Assembly: GCF_005490985.1 (NCBI RefSeq)
Contig: NZ_CP027869.1
Location: 3,348,001 to 3,412,000, forward strand
Origin: Curtobacterium sp. SGAir0471
Lineage (GTDB): Bacteria > Actinomycetota > Actinomycetes > Actinomycetales > Microbacteriaceae
Length of the DNA stretch: 64,000 nucleotides
Direction of reading: 5' to 3'
Under the pieces are notes generated by a model. It saw only the letters and a list, made by a program, of their open reading frames with translations, made no database searches and had not been told where the DNA came from. The translations under genes and the position numbers were made by a program. Below, in pieces: positions 16,601 through 25,253 of this stretch. Positions within the stretch are counted from its first letter, which is position 1. Every line of letters begins with the position of its first letter.

Positions 16601-18490
16601 AGCACGCTCCCCGCGGACGCCCTCGACCAGGACGCCGTCGAGCGCACCGCCGAGGACACCGTCGACCACGGGACCGCGGCCGCGACGGTCCGGTCAGCGC
16701 TCGAGACGCTCGAGCGCGACCGCCGGGTGCTCTCCTTCTCGCAGGGCGGTACGACGCGCTGGTCCGTGATCGAGGACGCCTCCCGCCTGCGCGACGCCCT
16801 CGGCGTCCCGCTGCCGATCGGCGTGCCGACCGCCTTCGTCGAACCCGTCGCGGACCCCCTCGGCGACCTGGTCGGCCGCTACGCCCGGTCGCACGGACCG
16901 TTCTCCGCGCAGGAGGCAGCCAGCCGGCTCGGGCTCGGCATCGCCGTCGTCCAGGACACCCTGCGCCGGCTGGTCGCCGACCGCCGAGTGGTCGAGGGCG
17001 AGTTCCGCCCGGACCGACAGGGCGCCGAGTGGTGCGACGCCGAGATGCTCCGCCGCATCCGCACGAAGTCGCTCGCGGCGCTCCGGCACGAGGTCGAGCC
17101 GGTCTCGCCGGACACCCTCGCCCGGTTCCTGCCCGCGTGGCAGCACGTCCAGGCACCGGGGACCCGCGGCGGACTCCGGGGCGTGGACGGCGTGCTGCAG
17201 GTCATCGACCAGCTGGCCGGGGTCGCCCTGCCCGCGAGCGCGTGGGAGACCCTGGTGCTGCCGTCCCGCGTCACCGACTACTCCACGAGCATGCTCGACG
17301 AGCTGACCGCCACCGGCGAGGTCCTCTGGTCCGGCGGTGGCACCCTGCCCGGCAACGACGGGTGGGTGCGCCTGCACCTGGCCGAGACCGCATCGACGAC
17401 CCTGGCGGAGCCCGACGGCGGCGAGACCACCGAGCTGCAGCGCGACGTGCTCGGGGCCCTGGCCGGCGGCGGCGCCTACTTCTTCCGGCAGCTCGGCCAG
17501 GCGGTCGGCAGCACCGACGACCAGGCGCTGACGACCGCGCTGTGGGACCTGGTGTGGGCGGGTCAGATCACGAACGACACGTTCGCACCGCTGCGGGCAA
17601 TGCTCGGCGGCAAGGCGAGGTCGACCAGCGCGCCCCGCGCCCGGGCCTACCGGGGTCGCCGTCGCCCGACGCTGCCGTCGCAGTCCGGCCCGCCGTCGGT
17701 GGGTGGCCGGTGGTCGATCCTGCCGCTCGCCGAGTCCGACTCGACGCTGCGTGCGGCCGCCACCGCGGAGCAGCTGCTCGAGCGGTACGGCGTCGTGACC
17801 CGCGGCGCCGTGCAGGTCGAGGGCGTCCGGGGCGGGTTCGCCGGCGTCTACCGGGTGCTCAGCCGGTTCGAGGAGTCGGGCCGTGCACGCCGGGGGTACT
17901 TCGTCGAGGGCCTCGGGGCGGCGCAGTTCGCGACGAGCCCGACCGTCGACCGGCTCCGGACCTACGCACGGGACCTCGACGACGACGAACGGGCCGACCC
18001 GGACCGCGAGCGCCAGGCACTCACCCTGGCGGCGACGGACCCGGCCAACCCGTACGGCGCGGCACTGCCGTGGCCGTCCGACGACGCGTCGGGAGACCCG
18101 GACGCCGACCCCGCTGCCGCCGCTGCCGGGGCGGACGCCGGAGCACCCGCCGGTGGTCGTGGTGCAGCGGCGCCCGCACCCACCCGCTCGACGACCACGA
18201 CCGGTCGCGGACACCGACCGGGACGCAAGGCCGGAGCCCTCGTGACCACCGTCGACGGGCGCCTCGCGGTCTACGTGGAGCGCGGCGGCAAGTCCGTCCT
18301 GACCTTCACCGACGACCCGGCGGACCTCGCGGTCGCGGCGCGGTCCATCGCCGCGACCGTCCGGAGCGGGCTGCGGAAGCTCTCGGTGGAGCGGGTGGAC
18401 GGCGACTTCGTGCTCGAGACCCCGCTCGGATCGGCGTTGCGCGAGGCGGGGTTCACGGCGACCCCGCAGGGGCTGCGGCTCCGTGTCTGA
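13661..18490 (+). CDS. lhr: Lhr-type large ATP-dependent DNA helicase
   Basis: A 1609-residue superfamily 2 helicase of the large Lhr class. The N-terminal motor has Walker A APTGSGKT (about residues 46-53), DEVHAV and a GLSATVRP motif. A disordered Ala/Pro-rich insert (about 310-365) splits the second RecA domain, which resumes with VATSSLELGIDMG and QRVGRAGH. A long C-terminal region follows, including the Lhr-CTD and winged-helix parts and a final Ala/Pro-rich linker before the last 90 residues. Mycobacterial Lhr is a 3'-5' translocase involved in DNA repair. It is divergent from padR. The downstream Nei2-like glycosylase supports a repair role. Confidence 0.96.
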   Translation: MTDVLDRFSPATAEWFRGAFPGPTAAQAGAWDAISTGQHALVIAPTGSGKTLASFLWSIDRLISATDRPPAKQRTRVLYVSPLKALGVDVERNLRSPLVGITQTARRLGTEPPEVTVGVRSGDTPSSGRQRLLRQPPDVLITTPESLYLMLTSQARETLVNVDTVIVDEVHAVASTKRGAHLAVSLERLDDLLEEPVQRIGLSATVRPAEEVARFLGGRAPVSIIAPPAQKTFDLRVVVPVDDMTELGAPPVGADATESPTNGSIWPHVEERVVDLIEEHRSTIVFANSRRLAERLTARLNEIHEERVLADVAGPEAEVAAVGAAPVTQSPGRASAHAPVAQPKRPPAQVIGQSGQTEGGGSDPAVPALARAHHGSVSKDQRAIIEDDLKSGRLRCVVATSSLELGIDMGEVGLVVQVEAPPSVASGLQRVGRAGHQVGEISRGVLFPKHRADLVNSAVTVERMVSGQIEAISVPANPLDVLAQHTVAAGSVDTVEVEHWFELVRRSAPFSSLPRSAFEATLDLVTGRYPSDEFAELRPRLVWDRVHGTLTGRPGAQRLAVTSGGTIPDRGMFGVFMVGEKASRVGELDEEMVYESRVGDVFALGATSWRIEEITHDRVIVSPAFGQPGRVPFWKGDGIGRPAELGRATGAFVREVDAASDDDARARVAAGGLDERAVTNLLTFLRDQRAATGHVPNDTTLVVERFRDELGDWRLILHSPYGMQVHAPWALAVGARLRERHGIDGDAMAADDGIVVRIPETDAEPPGADLFVFERDDLEALVTDEVGGSALFAARFRECAARALLLPRRNPGQRSPLWQQRQRASQLLEVARKYPTFPIVLETVREVLQDVYDVPALLGISDQIAERRIRLVERETEQPSPFARSILFGYVAAFMYEGDSPLAERRAAALSLDSTLLGELLGRAELRELLDPAVIASVERDLQRLSPDRRARDAEGLVDVLRLVGALELDELVARSWVADSTLPADALDQDAVERTAEDTVDHGTAAATVRSALETLERDRRVLSFSQGGTTRWSVIEDASRLRDALGVPLPIGVPTAFVEPVADPLGDLVGRYARSHGPFSAQEAASRLGLGIAVVQDTLRRLVADRRVVEGEFRPDRQGAEWCDAEMLRRIRTKSLAALRHEVEPVSPDTLARFLPAWQHVQAPGTRGGLRGVDGVLQVIDQLAGVALPASAWETLVLPSRVTDYSTSMLDELTATGEVLWSGGGTLPGNDGWVRLHLAETASTTLAEPDGGETTELQRDVLGALAGGGAYFFRQLGQAVGSTDDQALTTALWDLVWAGQITNDTFAPLRAMLGGKARSTSAPRARAYRGRRRPTLPSQSGPPSVGGRWSILPLAESDSTLRAAATAEQLLERYGVVTRGAVQVEGVRGGFAGVYRVLSRFEESGRARRGYFVEGLGAAQFATSPTVDRLRTYARDLDDDERADPDRERQALTLAATDPANPYGAALPWPSDDASGDPDADPAAAAAGADAGAPAGGRGAAAPAPTRSTTTTGRGHRPGRKAGALVTTVDGRLAVYVERGGKSVLTFTDDPADLAVAARSIAATVRSGLRKLSVERVDGDFVLETPLGSALREAGFTATPQGLRLRV

Positions 18491-18555
18491 GGCGACCGGG
18501 GCCTCCAGGCCGGCACTCGACCGCCCGACCGGGGCGACGCGTCCGGAGGTGGACC

Positions 18556-19335
18556 GTGCCCGAGGGTGACACCGTCTTCCGCGCCGCCAGGCGCCTGCAC
18601 ACCGCGCTCGCAGGCAAGGTCCTGACCCGCTCGGACTTCCGGGTCCCCGCGTTCGCGACCCTCGACCTGGTCGGACGGACGGTCGACGAGGTCGTGCCGC
18701 GCGGCAAGCACCTGCTGCACCGCATCGGCGACCTCACCGTGCACTCGCACCTGAAGATGGAGGGTCGCTGGGACGTCTACGCGCCCGGTGAGCGGTGGCG
18801 ACGACCGGCACACCAGGCGCGCGTCGTGCTCGACGCCGCGGACGTCTCGACCGTCGGGTTCACCCTCGGGGTGCTCGAGGTCGTGCCGCGCGACCAGGAG
18901 TCCGAGGTCGTCGGGCACCTCGGCCCCGACCTGCTCGGCCCCGACTGGGACACCGACCGGGCGCTGGAGAACCTGACGGCGGACCCGGAGCGCCCGATCG
19001 GCCTCGCGCTGCTCGATCAGCGGGTGCTGGCCGGCCTGGGCAACGTGTACCGGAACGAGCTCTGCTTCCTGCGCGGCGTGCAGCCGACGCGGCCGGTGGG
19101 ACAGGTGTCGGACCCGGCACGGGTGATCGCGCTGGCGCACCGGCTCATCACGATGAACCGCGACCGCAGCAACCGGGTGACGACCGGGGTCGATCGGCCC
19201 GGGCGGCGGTTCTGGGTGTACGGCCGCGCGGGCAAGCCCTGTCTGCGGTGCGGGACGCCCGTGCGGCGGGGTGAGCTCGGCGATTCGGAGCTCACGCTGC
19301 GGGACACCTACTGGTGCCCGCGCTGCCAGACCTGA
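18556..19335 (+). CDS. Fpg/Nei family DNA glycosylase (Nei2-like endonuclease VIII)
   Basis: A 259-residue base-excision repair glycosylase/AP lyase. Start GTG 18556 has GGAGG 6 nt upstream and yields the essential PEGDT N-terminus, where Pro2 is the Schiff-base nucleophile and Glu3 the general acid. GKHLLHRI and HSHLKMEGRW give the family's Lys and DNA-binding region, and LLDQRVLAGLGNVYRNELCF is the helix-two-turn-helix. The C-terminal zinc finger is CLRCGTP with CPRCQ. It resembles mycobacterial Nei2, which removes oxidised pyrimidines. It lies 65 bp after lhr in the same direction, so the two probably form a repair operon. Confidence 0.94.
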   Translation: MPEGDTVFRAARRLHTALAGKVLTRSDFRVPAFATLDLVGRTVDEVVPRGKHLLHRIGDLTVHSHLKMEGRWDVYAPGERWRRPAHQARVVLDAADVSTVGFTLGVLEVVPRDQESEVVGHLGPDLLGPDWDTDRALENLTADPERPIGLALLDQRVLAGLGNVYRNELCFLRGVQPTRPVGQVSDPARVIALAHRLITMNRDRSNRVTTGVDRPGRRFWVYGRAGKPCLRCGTPVRRGELGDSELTLRDTYWCPRCQT

Positions 19336-19371
19336 GCCGACCGGCCGGAGCCAGCCGGGTGGGGCCTGGGA

Positions 19372-19869
19372 TCAGCGGTCGGCGGCCTCGACGGCGCAGC
19401 TCTCGGCGCGCTTCGCAGCGTCCGAGTCCGCGCTGAAGGAGCTCGGCGCCGGCGAGGCCGACTTCGACTCGTCCGAGCTGGCGTCCTTCGCGGTCTGGTT
19501 CACGGCGTAGATGGTGCCGTCCCAGTCCTGCGCCGTCGGGTCGGTCTCCGTCGCCCAGATGGTCAGCTCGTCGTCGTTGGCGTCCTTGCTGTCCGACGGC
19601 ACGATCGACGCGGCGAGGTACCAGCCGCCGTCACCCTCGGCGACGTTGGCGAAGTCCGTCGTGTCGTGCGGGCCGACGGCGGTGCCGATGGCGTCGACGG
19701 CGTTGCTCGAGGCGACGGCGCACTCCGCCGACTGCGACTTCTGCTCGTCCCCCGGGACCTTGCCGACCGGGTCGATGTTCTGGGCGCCGCCCGGGTCGCA
19801 CGCCGTCAGGAGCAGGGCGAGGGTGGCAGCGCCGAGCAGCGCGGTGGCGGTCTTGGCTCGCGTGGTCAT
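19372..19869 (-). CDS. Small secreted lipoprotein of unknown function
   Basis: A 165-residue lipoprotein. The signal peptide has a basic start (MTTRAK), a hydrophobic core and the lipobox LLTAC, cleaved before about Cys24. The mature part is Asp/Ser/Ala-rich with three further Cys (ECAVASS, then SCAVEAAD), possibly forming a disulfide. No known domain is recognised. TACCGT lies 7 nt before the ATG. It lies downstream of the glucan operon in the same direction but is separated by a terminator hairpin. Confidence 0.78.
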   Translation of the reverse strand: MTTRAKTATALLGAATLALLLTACDPGGAQNIDPVGKVPGDEQKSQSAECAVASSNAVDAIGTAVGPHDTTDFANVAEGDGGWYLAASIVPSDSKDANDDELTIWATETDPTAQDWDGTIYAVNQTAKDASSDESKSASPAPSSFSADSDAAKRAESCAVEAADR

Positions 19870-19926
19870 GCCCTGGACGGTAGGCCGCTGTCCCCGTGCA
19901 GGACCCCAGAGCGTCCGGGAAGCGAA

Positions 19927-19969
19927 CGACGGGCGGCACCGCGGTCGGGGACCGCCGCGCCGCCCGTCG
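19927..19969. terminator. Terminator hairpin after the GH81 gene
   Basis: CGACGGGCGGC pairs with GCCGCCCGTCG, with an inner GCGGT/ACCGC stem around CGGGG. It lies 24 bp after the stop of the GH81 gene (minus strand) and separates the operon from the small lipoprotein gene. Confidence 0.65.
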
Positions 19970-19992
19970 GGTGGGCGTGCGAGGACCTGCCG

Positions 19993-22065
19993 CTACGACC
20001 GGCCCCGCGTCATGATCCACGCGAGCAGGTACGACCGCGTGTTCGCCGAGTCGATCACCGCGTCCGGCAGCCGCTCGGCGTCGCGGAGTGCCGCCGCTGC
20101 ATCGGACTTCCCGCCGAGGGCGCGGTACATGAGCAGGTAGTCGCCGAACTGCACGTCGTACCGGCCGTCCGGCACGGCCTCGTCGAGCACCCGCTGGATC
20201 TGCTGCCGCCCGCCCGCGTCGACGTACTCGCCCGCCATCGCCGGCATCGGGATGAGCTCGATGCCCGCGGGGGCCGCTGCGGCCGCGCTGAACCACGTGG
20301 CGTGGTCGCGCTTGCCGCCCCAGTTCAGGGAGACGACCCGGTGCGTGAAGCCCGGGAACGCGGACAGGTCGGGGTCGAGCACGTCGCGCTGCGCAGACGC
20401 TGCCTCGTTCGACAGCAGCCACGTGCCGGTCGACTCGAGCGTCGACGACCCGGACACGGCGCCCCAGCGGGCGAGGCCGTTCCAGGCGGACACCGCCTCG
20501 GACGACGACTCCTGGTTGTTGCCGTCGGCGAAGGGCGAGTAGCCGGACGCCCACGAGTGCTGCGCGTACGGGTCGTAGACGCGGAGCGCCGGGAAGGACT
20601 CCGTTGCGGTCGGCGAGGCGATGTCCGCGGCGACGAGGTCCGCGACGGTGCGCCACTTCTGCACGAGGGACGCGTCGCCGTCGGCCACCATCGCGGCGGC
20701 GGACAGCACGTAGCCGTAGTGGAAGTGGTGGTCGTTGAACTCGTCGGAGCCGAACGACGCCTGCTGCCCGACGAGGCCGTGCACCTCGGGGTCGTACGCG
20801 AAGCACCGTGCCGTGCGACCACCGCACCCGGCGGGGTCGAACCACTGGTCGAGTTCGGCGACGACGGACGTCTTCAGCGCCGCGGCCTGGTCGTCCAGCC
20901 CGAGCGCGACGGCGAGCCGGTAGAGCGTCGCGACGCGGTACAGGTCCTTCCCGCCGCCGTACGAGTCCGCGGCGTACGACGAGGCGTCGACCTTCGAGGC
21001 GTCCTGCCGCACCTGTGCCGCCAGGGTCTCCCGCTGGCCGTCGGTCAGGCGGGACAGGTCGAGCCGGTCGGACGGCTCGACCGTGTCGACGCCGAAGCGC
21101 AGGGCCGTCCCGGTGCACAACGGGGCGGGACCCGTGATGGTCGCGACGCGCAGGTCGGTGCACGTCAGTCCCTCGGTGCCCTGGCCGGGCTGCGGCACGA
21201 GCACGCCGGCACCGCCGTCGAAGTCGTACGACAGCGTGGTGCGCTGGGAACCGCCGGACGCGCTGCGCTCCAGGGTCGTGCCGGAGAGCGGCCGTGCGGC
21301 CTCGACGAGCCGGGCGACCTGCGACGAGGACGCACCGTCCGGCGTCGGCAGGAGCACCACCGATCCGCCGCGGCGCAGGGTCACGCCCGACGCCGAGACG
21401 GAGCCGTCCCGCACGACGACCTGCCAGGTGCGGCCGCCGCCGGACATCGTCGCCGTGTGGTCGCCGGTCCGGTCGAGCGGCGCGGTGCCGGTGATCGTCT
21501 GGTCGCGGTCGGCCGTGTAGGTCACCAGGGGCGAGCCCTCGGCGACGACCGAGTGCCCGAGCACCGTGTCGCCGTCGCGGTGCTCGACGGTCACCGAGAC
21601 CGCGTCGTACGCGGAGACGAGCGTGCTCGTCGCCCCGAGGTCGAACCCGACCTGCGGCACGGCGCCGCCGGCGATGGTCTTCTCGGTCGCGGTCACGTCC
21701 GGTAGTCCGGCGGCGAAGCCGTCGGAGGTGACCTGCCACGAGATCGGCGTCGGGAACACCGGCTGCGGGGCGTCCCCGAACACCAGACCGGAGAACCAGC
21801 GGTTCGTCGGCGGCAGGAGCCCTTCGGCCAGGCGCATCGTGCCCACCGTGGACGACGCGACGTCACCCAGGGCGGCGACCGCGCGCGCCTGGGCCGCCGA
21901 GTCGGCCGCTGTGGCCGACGGGGTCGGGTGGTCCGTGCCTCCCGTCCCGGTGCACGCGCTCAGCAGCAGGGCGACGGACGTCACCAGGGGGACGACCAGG
22001 AGCGCCGGTCGGGAGGCCCGGCGTGCGCCCGCAGGGCGGCCGTCGGTGCGCAGGTGGTACGGCAC
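19993..22065 (-). CDS. GH81 family endo-beta-1,3-glucanase, lipoprotein
   Basis: A 690-residue surface-anchored glycoside hydrolase. The N-terminus has a basic region, a hydrophobic core and the lipobox LLSAC at about residue 38. The GH81 hallmarks are intact: DHHFHYGY near 443, holding the catalytic acid Asp, and GNNQESSSEA near 515 with the paired Glu residues of the base. The domain begins with PTNRWFSGLVFG, the usual GH81 opening. Family enzymes cut beta-1,3-glucan internally. GTG 22065 lies 3 bp after the stop of the adaptor gene. Synthase-adaptor-glucanase order suggests it trims or releases the polymer made by the upstream synthase. Confidence 0.92.
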   Translation of the reverse strand: MPYHLRTDGRPAGARRASRPALLVVPLVTSVALLLSACTGTGGTDHPTPSATAADSAAQARAVAALGDVASSTVGTMRLAEGLLPPTNRWFSGLVFGDAPQPVFPTPISWQVTSDGFAAGLPDVTATEKTIAGGAVPQVGFDLGATSTLVSAYDAVSVTVEHRDGDTVLGHSVVAEGSPLVTYTADRDQTITGTAPLDRTGDHTATMSGGGRTWQVVVRDGSVSASGVTLRRGGSVVLLPTPDGASSSQVARLVEAARPLSGTTLERSASGGSQRTTLSYDFDGGAGVLVPQPGQGTEGLTCTDLRVATITGPAPLCTGTALRFGVDTVEPSDRLDLSRLTDGQRETLAAQVRQDASKVDASSYAADSYGGGKDLYRVATLYRLAVALGLDDQAAALKTSVVAELDQWFDPAGCGGRTARCFAYDPEVHGLVGQQASFGSDEFNDHHFHYGYVLSAAAMVADGDASLVQKWRTVADLVAADIASPTATESFPALRVYDPYAQHSWASGYSPFADGNNQESSSEAVSAWNGLARWGAVSGSSTLESTGTWLLSNEAASAQRDVLDPDLSAFPGFTHRVVSLNWGGKRDHATWFSAAAAAPAGIELIPMPAMAGEYVDAGGRQQIQRVLDEAVPDGRYDVQFGDYLLMYRALGGKSDAAAALRDAERLPDAVIDSANTRSYLLAWIMTRGRS

Positions 22066-22068
22066 CGA

Positions 22069-22809
22069 CTACAGCCCGATCTGACGCGAGAAGTCGCGGA
22101 CGGCGTCGGTGACGCCCGCCAGCGTGCCGTCGTCGCGCAGGTGCAGGGTCGCGTCGACCGGCGTCCCGGGGCTCGTGATGCCCGTCGACGGCGAGGCCGA
22201 CAGCTCGGGGCTCTCGACGTCGACGGTGGTCTTCGCTCGGCCCGCGTCGTTCGTCTCCACGCTCACGTTCTTCACGGTGCCGGTGATGGTGCGGTCGTCG
22301 GGCAGGCGGAGCTCGACCTCGGCGCCGTTCTGGATCCGGCCGTAGTCGCGGGGCGTCACGGTGAAGTTCGAGGTGACGAAGAGGCTGTCCGCCTTGTGGA
22401 TCGTGCCGAGCTCGGAGCCCGCCTGCACGTAGCCGCCGGTCTTCACGTCGATCTTGGCGACGGTGCCGGACACCTCGGCCTTGAACGTGATGAAGCCGTC
22501 CTCGCCGATGTCGTACGCGCTCGTCTGCGTGTCGGCGCCGACGACGCCCTTGCGGATGTCCTGCGCGAGCTGCAGGCTCTGCACCTGCAGGAGCTTCTCG
22601 CCCTTCTTCACCGAGTCGCCCTCCTGGACGTACTCCTCGGTGACGGTGCCGCCGTAGTCGGTGCCCACGGCGTACTCCTGCGCAGCGATCGCGGCCGAGG
22701 TGCTGGCCACGGCGCTCTGCCGCTGGTTGAAGACGAGCGTGCAGGCGGCGACGATCACCAGGACGACCACGAGGCCGCCGAACAGTCGGAGTCGGTTGGT
22801 CCAGGTCAT
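22069..22809 (-). CDS. HlyD-type membrane-fusion (periplasmic adaptor-like) protein
   Basis: A 246-residue protein with one N-terminal membrane anchor (about residues 7-28). It has an extracytoplasmic biotinyl-lipoyl-like barrel-sandwich domain: YGGTVTEEYVQEGDSVKKGE and SGTVAKIDVKTGGYVQAG are its two half-motifs. A beta-barrel region follows (VTPRDYGRIQNGAEVELRL). This is the architecture of HlyD/EmrA adaptors without the long coiled coil. It overlaps the GT2 gene by ATGA. In Sinorhizobium the membrane-fusion-like BgsB partners the GT2 synthase BgsA for mixed-linkage glucan. The same job is inferred here, in a monoderm cell. Confidence 0.85.
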   Translation of the reverse strand: MTWTNRLRLFGGLVVVLVIVAACTLVFNQRQSAVASTSAAIAAQEYAVGTDYGGTVTEEYVQEGDSVKKGEKLLQVQSLQLAQDIRKGVVGADTQTSAYDIGEDGFITFKAEVSGTVAKIDVKTGGYVQAGSELGTIHKADSLFVTSNFTVTPRDYGRIQNGAEVELRLPDDRTITGTVKNVSVETNDAGRAKTTVDVESPELSASPSTGITSPGTPVDATLHLRDDGTLAGVTDAVRDFSRQIGL

Positions 22810-24716
22810 GCGCGGGTTCCGTCCTGCATCTGCATCGCGACGCCGGCGATCGCGGCGCGCTGGGGTTCGAGGGTGTCGGGCCGGACGACGGTCGTCCGGA
22901 CGGGGTTGGCCGGCGCCTGCGCGAGCAGCGCGGCCGGACGGACCGGCTCGACGCGGCCGCGCTGGCGGTCGGCGACGCGGTTCCGGGCCTGCTCGCGGAA
23001 GGCCGCGACGATGAACGCGGCGAACACCAGGGTGTTCGTGATGTTCCAGGCCGTCGCGAGGGTGAACTGGCCGTTGCCGGTGTCGCGCCAGACCGCCACG
23101 ACGCTCGTCAGGGCGAGGAACACGAAGACGAGCACCTGCGGCACGATGAAGTTGAACGGCGACGGTGTGCGACCGCGGTTCGCACCGGTGACGTGCCAGG
23201 CCTGCTCCTTGCCGCACAGGACGTTCCAGAGCGCGCTCGCGTAGATCGGGAACGACACGGCGGCGAGCAGGAGCGTCTCGTAGCGGAACGAGCCGAGCGC
23301 GTAGAAGGCCAGGACGACCTGCATGAGGTAGAAGCCGAGGTAGAACAGCACCCACTCGCCGGCGCCGATCGACAGGTTCATCGGGCGCAGGTCGAAGAAG
23401 ATCTCGAGCGGCGGCACCAGGAGCAGCAGGCCGGGGACGATGCCCGTCAGGTAGAAGCTCGCGGTGACGAGGTACTGCAGGCGCTGGTCCATCGTCAGGC
23501 GGTGCTTCGGGTTGAACGGGAAGTGCGTCAGCAGGATCTCGAACCCGCCGGTCGCCCAGCGCAGCTGCTGCTTGGTGAAGCCCTCGATGGTCTCCGGGGC
23601 GTCGCCGACGGCCAGGGTCATCGGGATGAACACCGACTTCCACCCGCGCTCGTGCAGCATCAGGCTGGTCCAGACGTCCTCGGACTTCGAGTCCGTGTGC
23701 ATGCCGCCGATGTCGTCGATCGCGCTGCGGCGGAAGATGACGTTCGTGCCGACGCAGAACGCGGCGTTGAAGCGGTTCCGGCCGGGCTGGATGAACTTGT
23801 AGAACACCGTCTGCATGTAGCCGGCGCCACGGGACACCAGGTTGTGCAGGTTGCCGTAGGTCTGGGGCGTCTGGACGAACGCGATCGTGTCGTCCGCGAA
23901 GAACGGCACGGTCTCGAACAGGAACTCCGGCTCGGGGACGAAGTCGGCGTCGAACACGGCGTAGTAGTCGCCCTTGGCCAGGGTCAGCGCGTGGTTGATG
24001 TTGCCGGCCTTGGCGCCGTGCGACGACAGGCGGCGGACGTACCGTGCGCCGAGCTGGGCGGCGAGCGCCTGCACCTCGTCGCTCCGGCCGTCGTCGAGCA
24101 CCCACGTGCGGTGCTCGCCGCGCATCGCCACCGCGGCGCGGACGGTCGCGGCGATCTTGGACAGCTCCTCGCCGTACACCGTGATGAACACGTCGACCAC
24201 GACCCGGCGTCCGCGCACGTGCATCGGCCAGCGGTGCGGCTGGTCGGCGAGGCCGTCGCGCTCGATGGTGTCCCGGTCGAACAGCGTGTCCTGCGTGTGG
24301 TGGAACGCGAAGTCCCGCGGGTCCGCACCACCGGACAGGATCGTCCACATCGACAGCAGCGCCTGGCCGACGAGTACGCTCTCCGCGACGATCACCAGGC
24401 CGTACGGCAGGAAGTCGCCACGGTTCGCCGGGTCGAGGAGGAACACCGCGTAGGCCATCACGCCGAGGGTCGCGACGAGCACGATGAGCACCATGACGGG
24501 GCTGTGCGCGCGGCTCTCGGAACGGGGCCGCACGTGTGGGACCTGCTCGGTCTGCCGACGACGGCGGGCACGCTCGCGGTCCCGCGGGGTGAGCTGCTGC
24601 GGGAGCGGCTGCTCGACGAGCTGCGCCACGTCGGGTGACTGCGGTGGAGCGCTCCGGTGGTACTGCGGAGCACTGGCGTCCGGGCGCGAGCGACGGACGT
24701 CCGTGGGTGCGGACAT
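22806..24716 (-). CDS. Processive GT2 glycan synthase (cellulose/curdlan synthase-like)
   Basis: A 636-residue membrane glycosyltransferase of the GT2 cellulose/curdlan synthase type. Two TM helices (about 70-115) precede the cytosolic catalytic domain with the DXD motif VFDADF (near 255), SKSEDVW as the TED equivalent (near 345) and QQLRW (near 383), the processive-synthase signature. At least five TM helices follow, forming the translocation channel. No PilZ domain is present, so cyclic-di-GMP control through that domain is absent. The N-terminal 65 residues are disordered. It is the first gene of an operon with the adaptor and a beta-1,3-glucanase, so the product is probably a beta-1,3- or mixed-linkage glucan. 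AGGAG precedes ATG 24716. Confidence 0.93.
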   Translation of the reverse strand: MSAPTDVRRSRPDASAPQYHRSAPPQSPDVAQLVEQPLPQQLTPRDRERARRRRQTEQVPHVRPRSESRAHSPVMVLIVLVATLGVMAYAVFLLDPANRGDFLPYGLVIVAESVLVGQALLSMWTILSGGADPRDFAFHHTQDTLFDRDTIERDGLADQPHRWPMHVRGRRVVVDVFITVYGEELSKIAATVRAAVAMRGEHRTWVLDDGRSDEVQALAAQLGARYVRRLSSHGAKAGNINHALTLAKGDYYAVFDADFVPEPEFLFETVPFFADDTIAFVQTPQTYGNLHNLVSRGAGYMQTVFYKFIQPGRNRFNAAFCVGTNVIFRRSAIDDIGGMHTDSKSEDVWTSLMLHERGWKSVFIPMTLAVGDAPETIEGFTKQQLRWATGGFEILLTHFPFNPKHRLTMDQRLQYLVTASFYLTGIVPGLLLLVPPLEIFFDLRPMNLSIGAGEWVLFYLGFYLMQVVLAFYALGSFRYETLLLAAVSFPIYASALWNVLCGKEQAWHVTGANRGRTPSPFNFIVPQVLVFVFLALTSVVAVWRDTGNGQFTLATAWNITNTLVFAAFIVAAFREQARNRVADRQRGRVEPVRPAALLAQAPANPVRTTVVRPDTLEPQRAAIAGVAMQMQDGTRA

Positions 24717-25087
24717 GAGGGTCTCCTGTCGGGTCGGGAGAGACTCACGGCCCGCAGGCAGGGACGCCGACGGGTCGCGAGACGGGCGTCGGCGACTGTG
24801 GCGACATGGGTCCGGATCCTTCGGGGTCCGGCTCGGCGAGGGACCAGGGATCCTGCGCCGGGGAGGTCGCGACCGAGGGTGCGGTCGCGGTGTTCGGTGT
24901 GTCGAGAGCGGTCGTGCGGCGACGGCCCGTGCCGTCGGTCGTCTGCGACACTACGACCCGCTCTGCTCGCCCGTGTGTCCGTCCCGTGAATCCCGCAGGA
25001 CCCCGCCGCTTCTTGCGGTTTCCCGCAACGCCGCGGTGCGGGTTGCGGGTCGCAGGTTCGGGTGGCGCGGTCCGCTCCCGGTTGTCC
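24717..25087 (-). other. Leader/promoter region of the glucan operon, no gene seen
   Basis: No convincing gene is present. The minus strand has a weak -10-like TAGTGT (24948-24953) followed by the hairpin GACGGC-N4-GCCGTC (24921-24936), leaving a leader of over 200 nt before the synthase ATG. A second perfect hairpin TTGCGG-TTTC-CCGCAA lies at 25013-25028. The open frames crossing this stretch have no codon structure I can support. Confidence 0.4.
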
Positions 25088-25154
25088 CGGTTGCGGTCCT
25101 GGTTCCGGTTCTGGCTCCGGTTCCGGTTCCGGTTCCGGTTCTGGTTCTGGTTCC
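25088..25154. repeat. GGTTCC/GGTTCT hexamer microsatellite
   Basis: About eleven degenerate GGTTCC, GGTTCT or GGCTCC units in tandem, directly beside the family A hairpin. Non-coding. Such runs can expand or contract by slippage. Confidence 0.75.
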
Positions 25155-25225
25155 GCGGGACGCAACGAAGGCGGTTGCTCGCAGCGGTACAGCGCTGCGA
25201 GCAACCGCCAGGGTTGCGTTTCGCG
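25154..25225. repeat. Family A dispersed hairpin, copy 2
   Basis: The strongest copy: GGCGGTTGCTCGCAGCG pairs perfectly with its complement over 17 bp around a GTACAG loop, flanked by CGCAAC/GTTGCG arms. It lies 29 bp after the aldo/keto reductase stop. Confidence 0.8.
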
Positions 25226-25253
25226 AGGGGGACGGGCCTCGGGCGAGCCGGGG

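Noticed and set aside
12830..16669. Very long open frame (over 1200 codons) on the minus strand opposite lhr
   Set aside because: Its only convincing protein part is the padR gene at its 3' end. The rest mirrors lhr codons, a normal effect of high-GC coding DNA.
25088..25225. Insertion-sequence end or MITE
   Set aside because: The inverted repeat has no flanking target duplication I can see and no transposase nearby. A terminator/REP-type hairpin explains it better.
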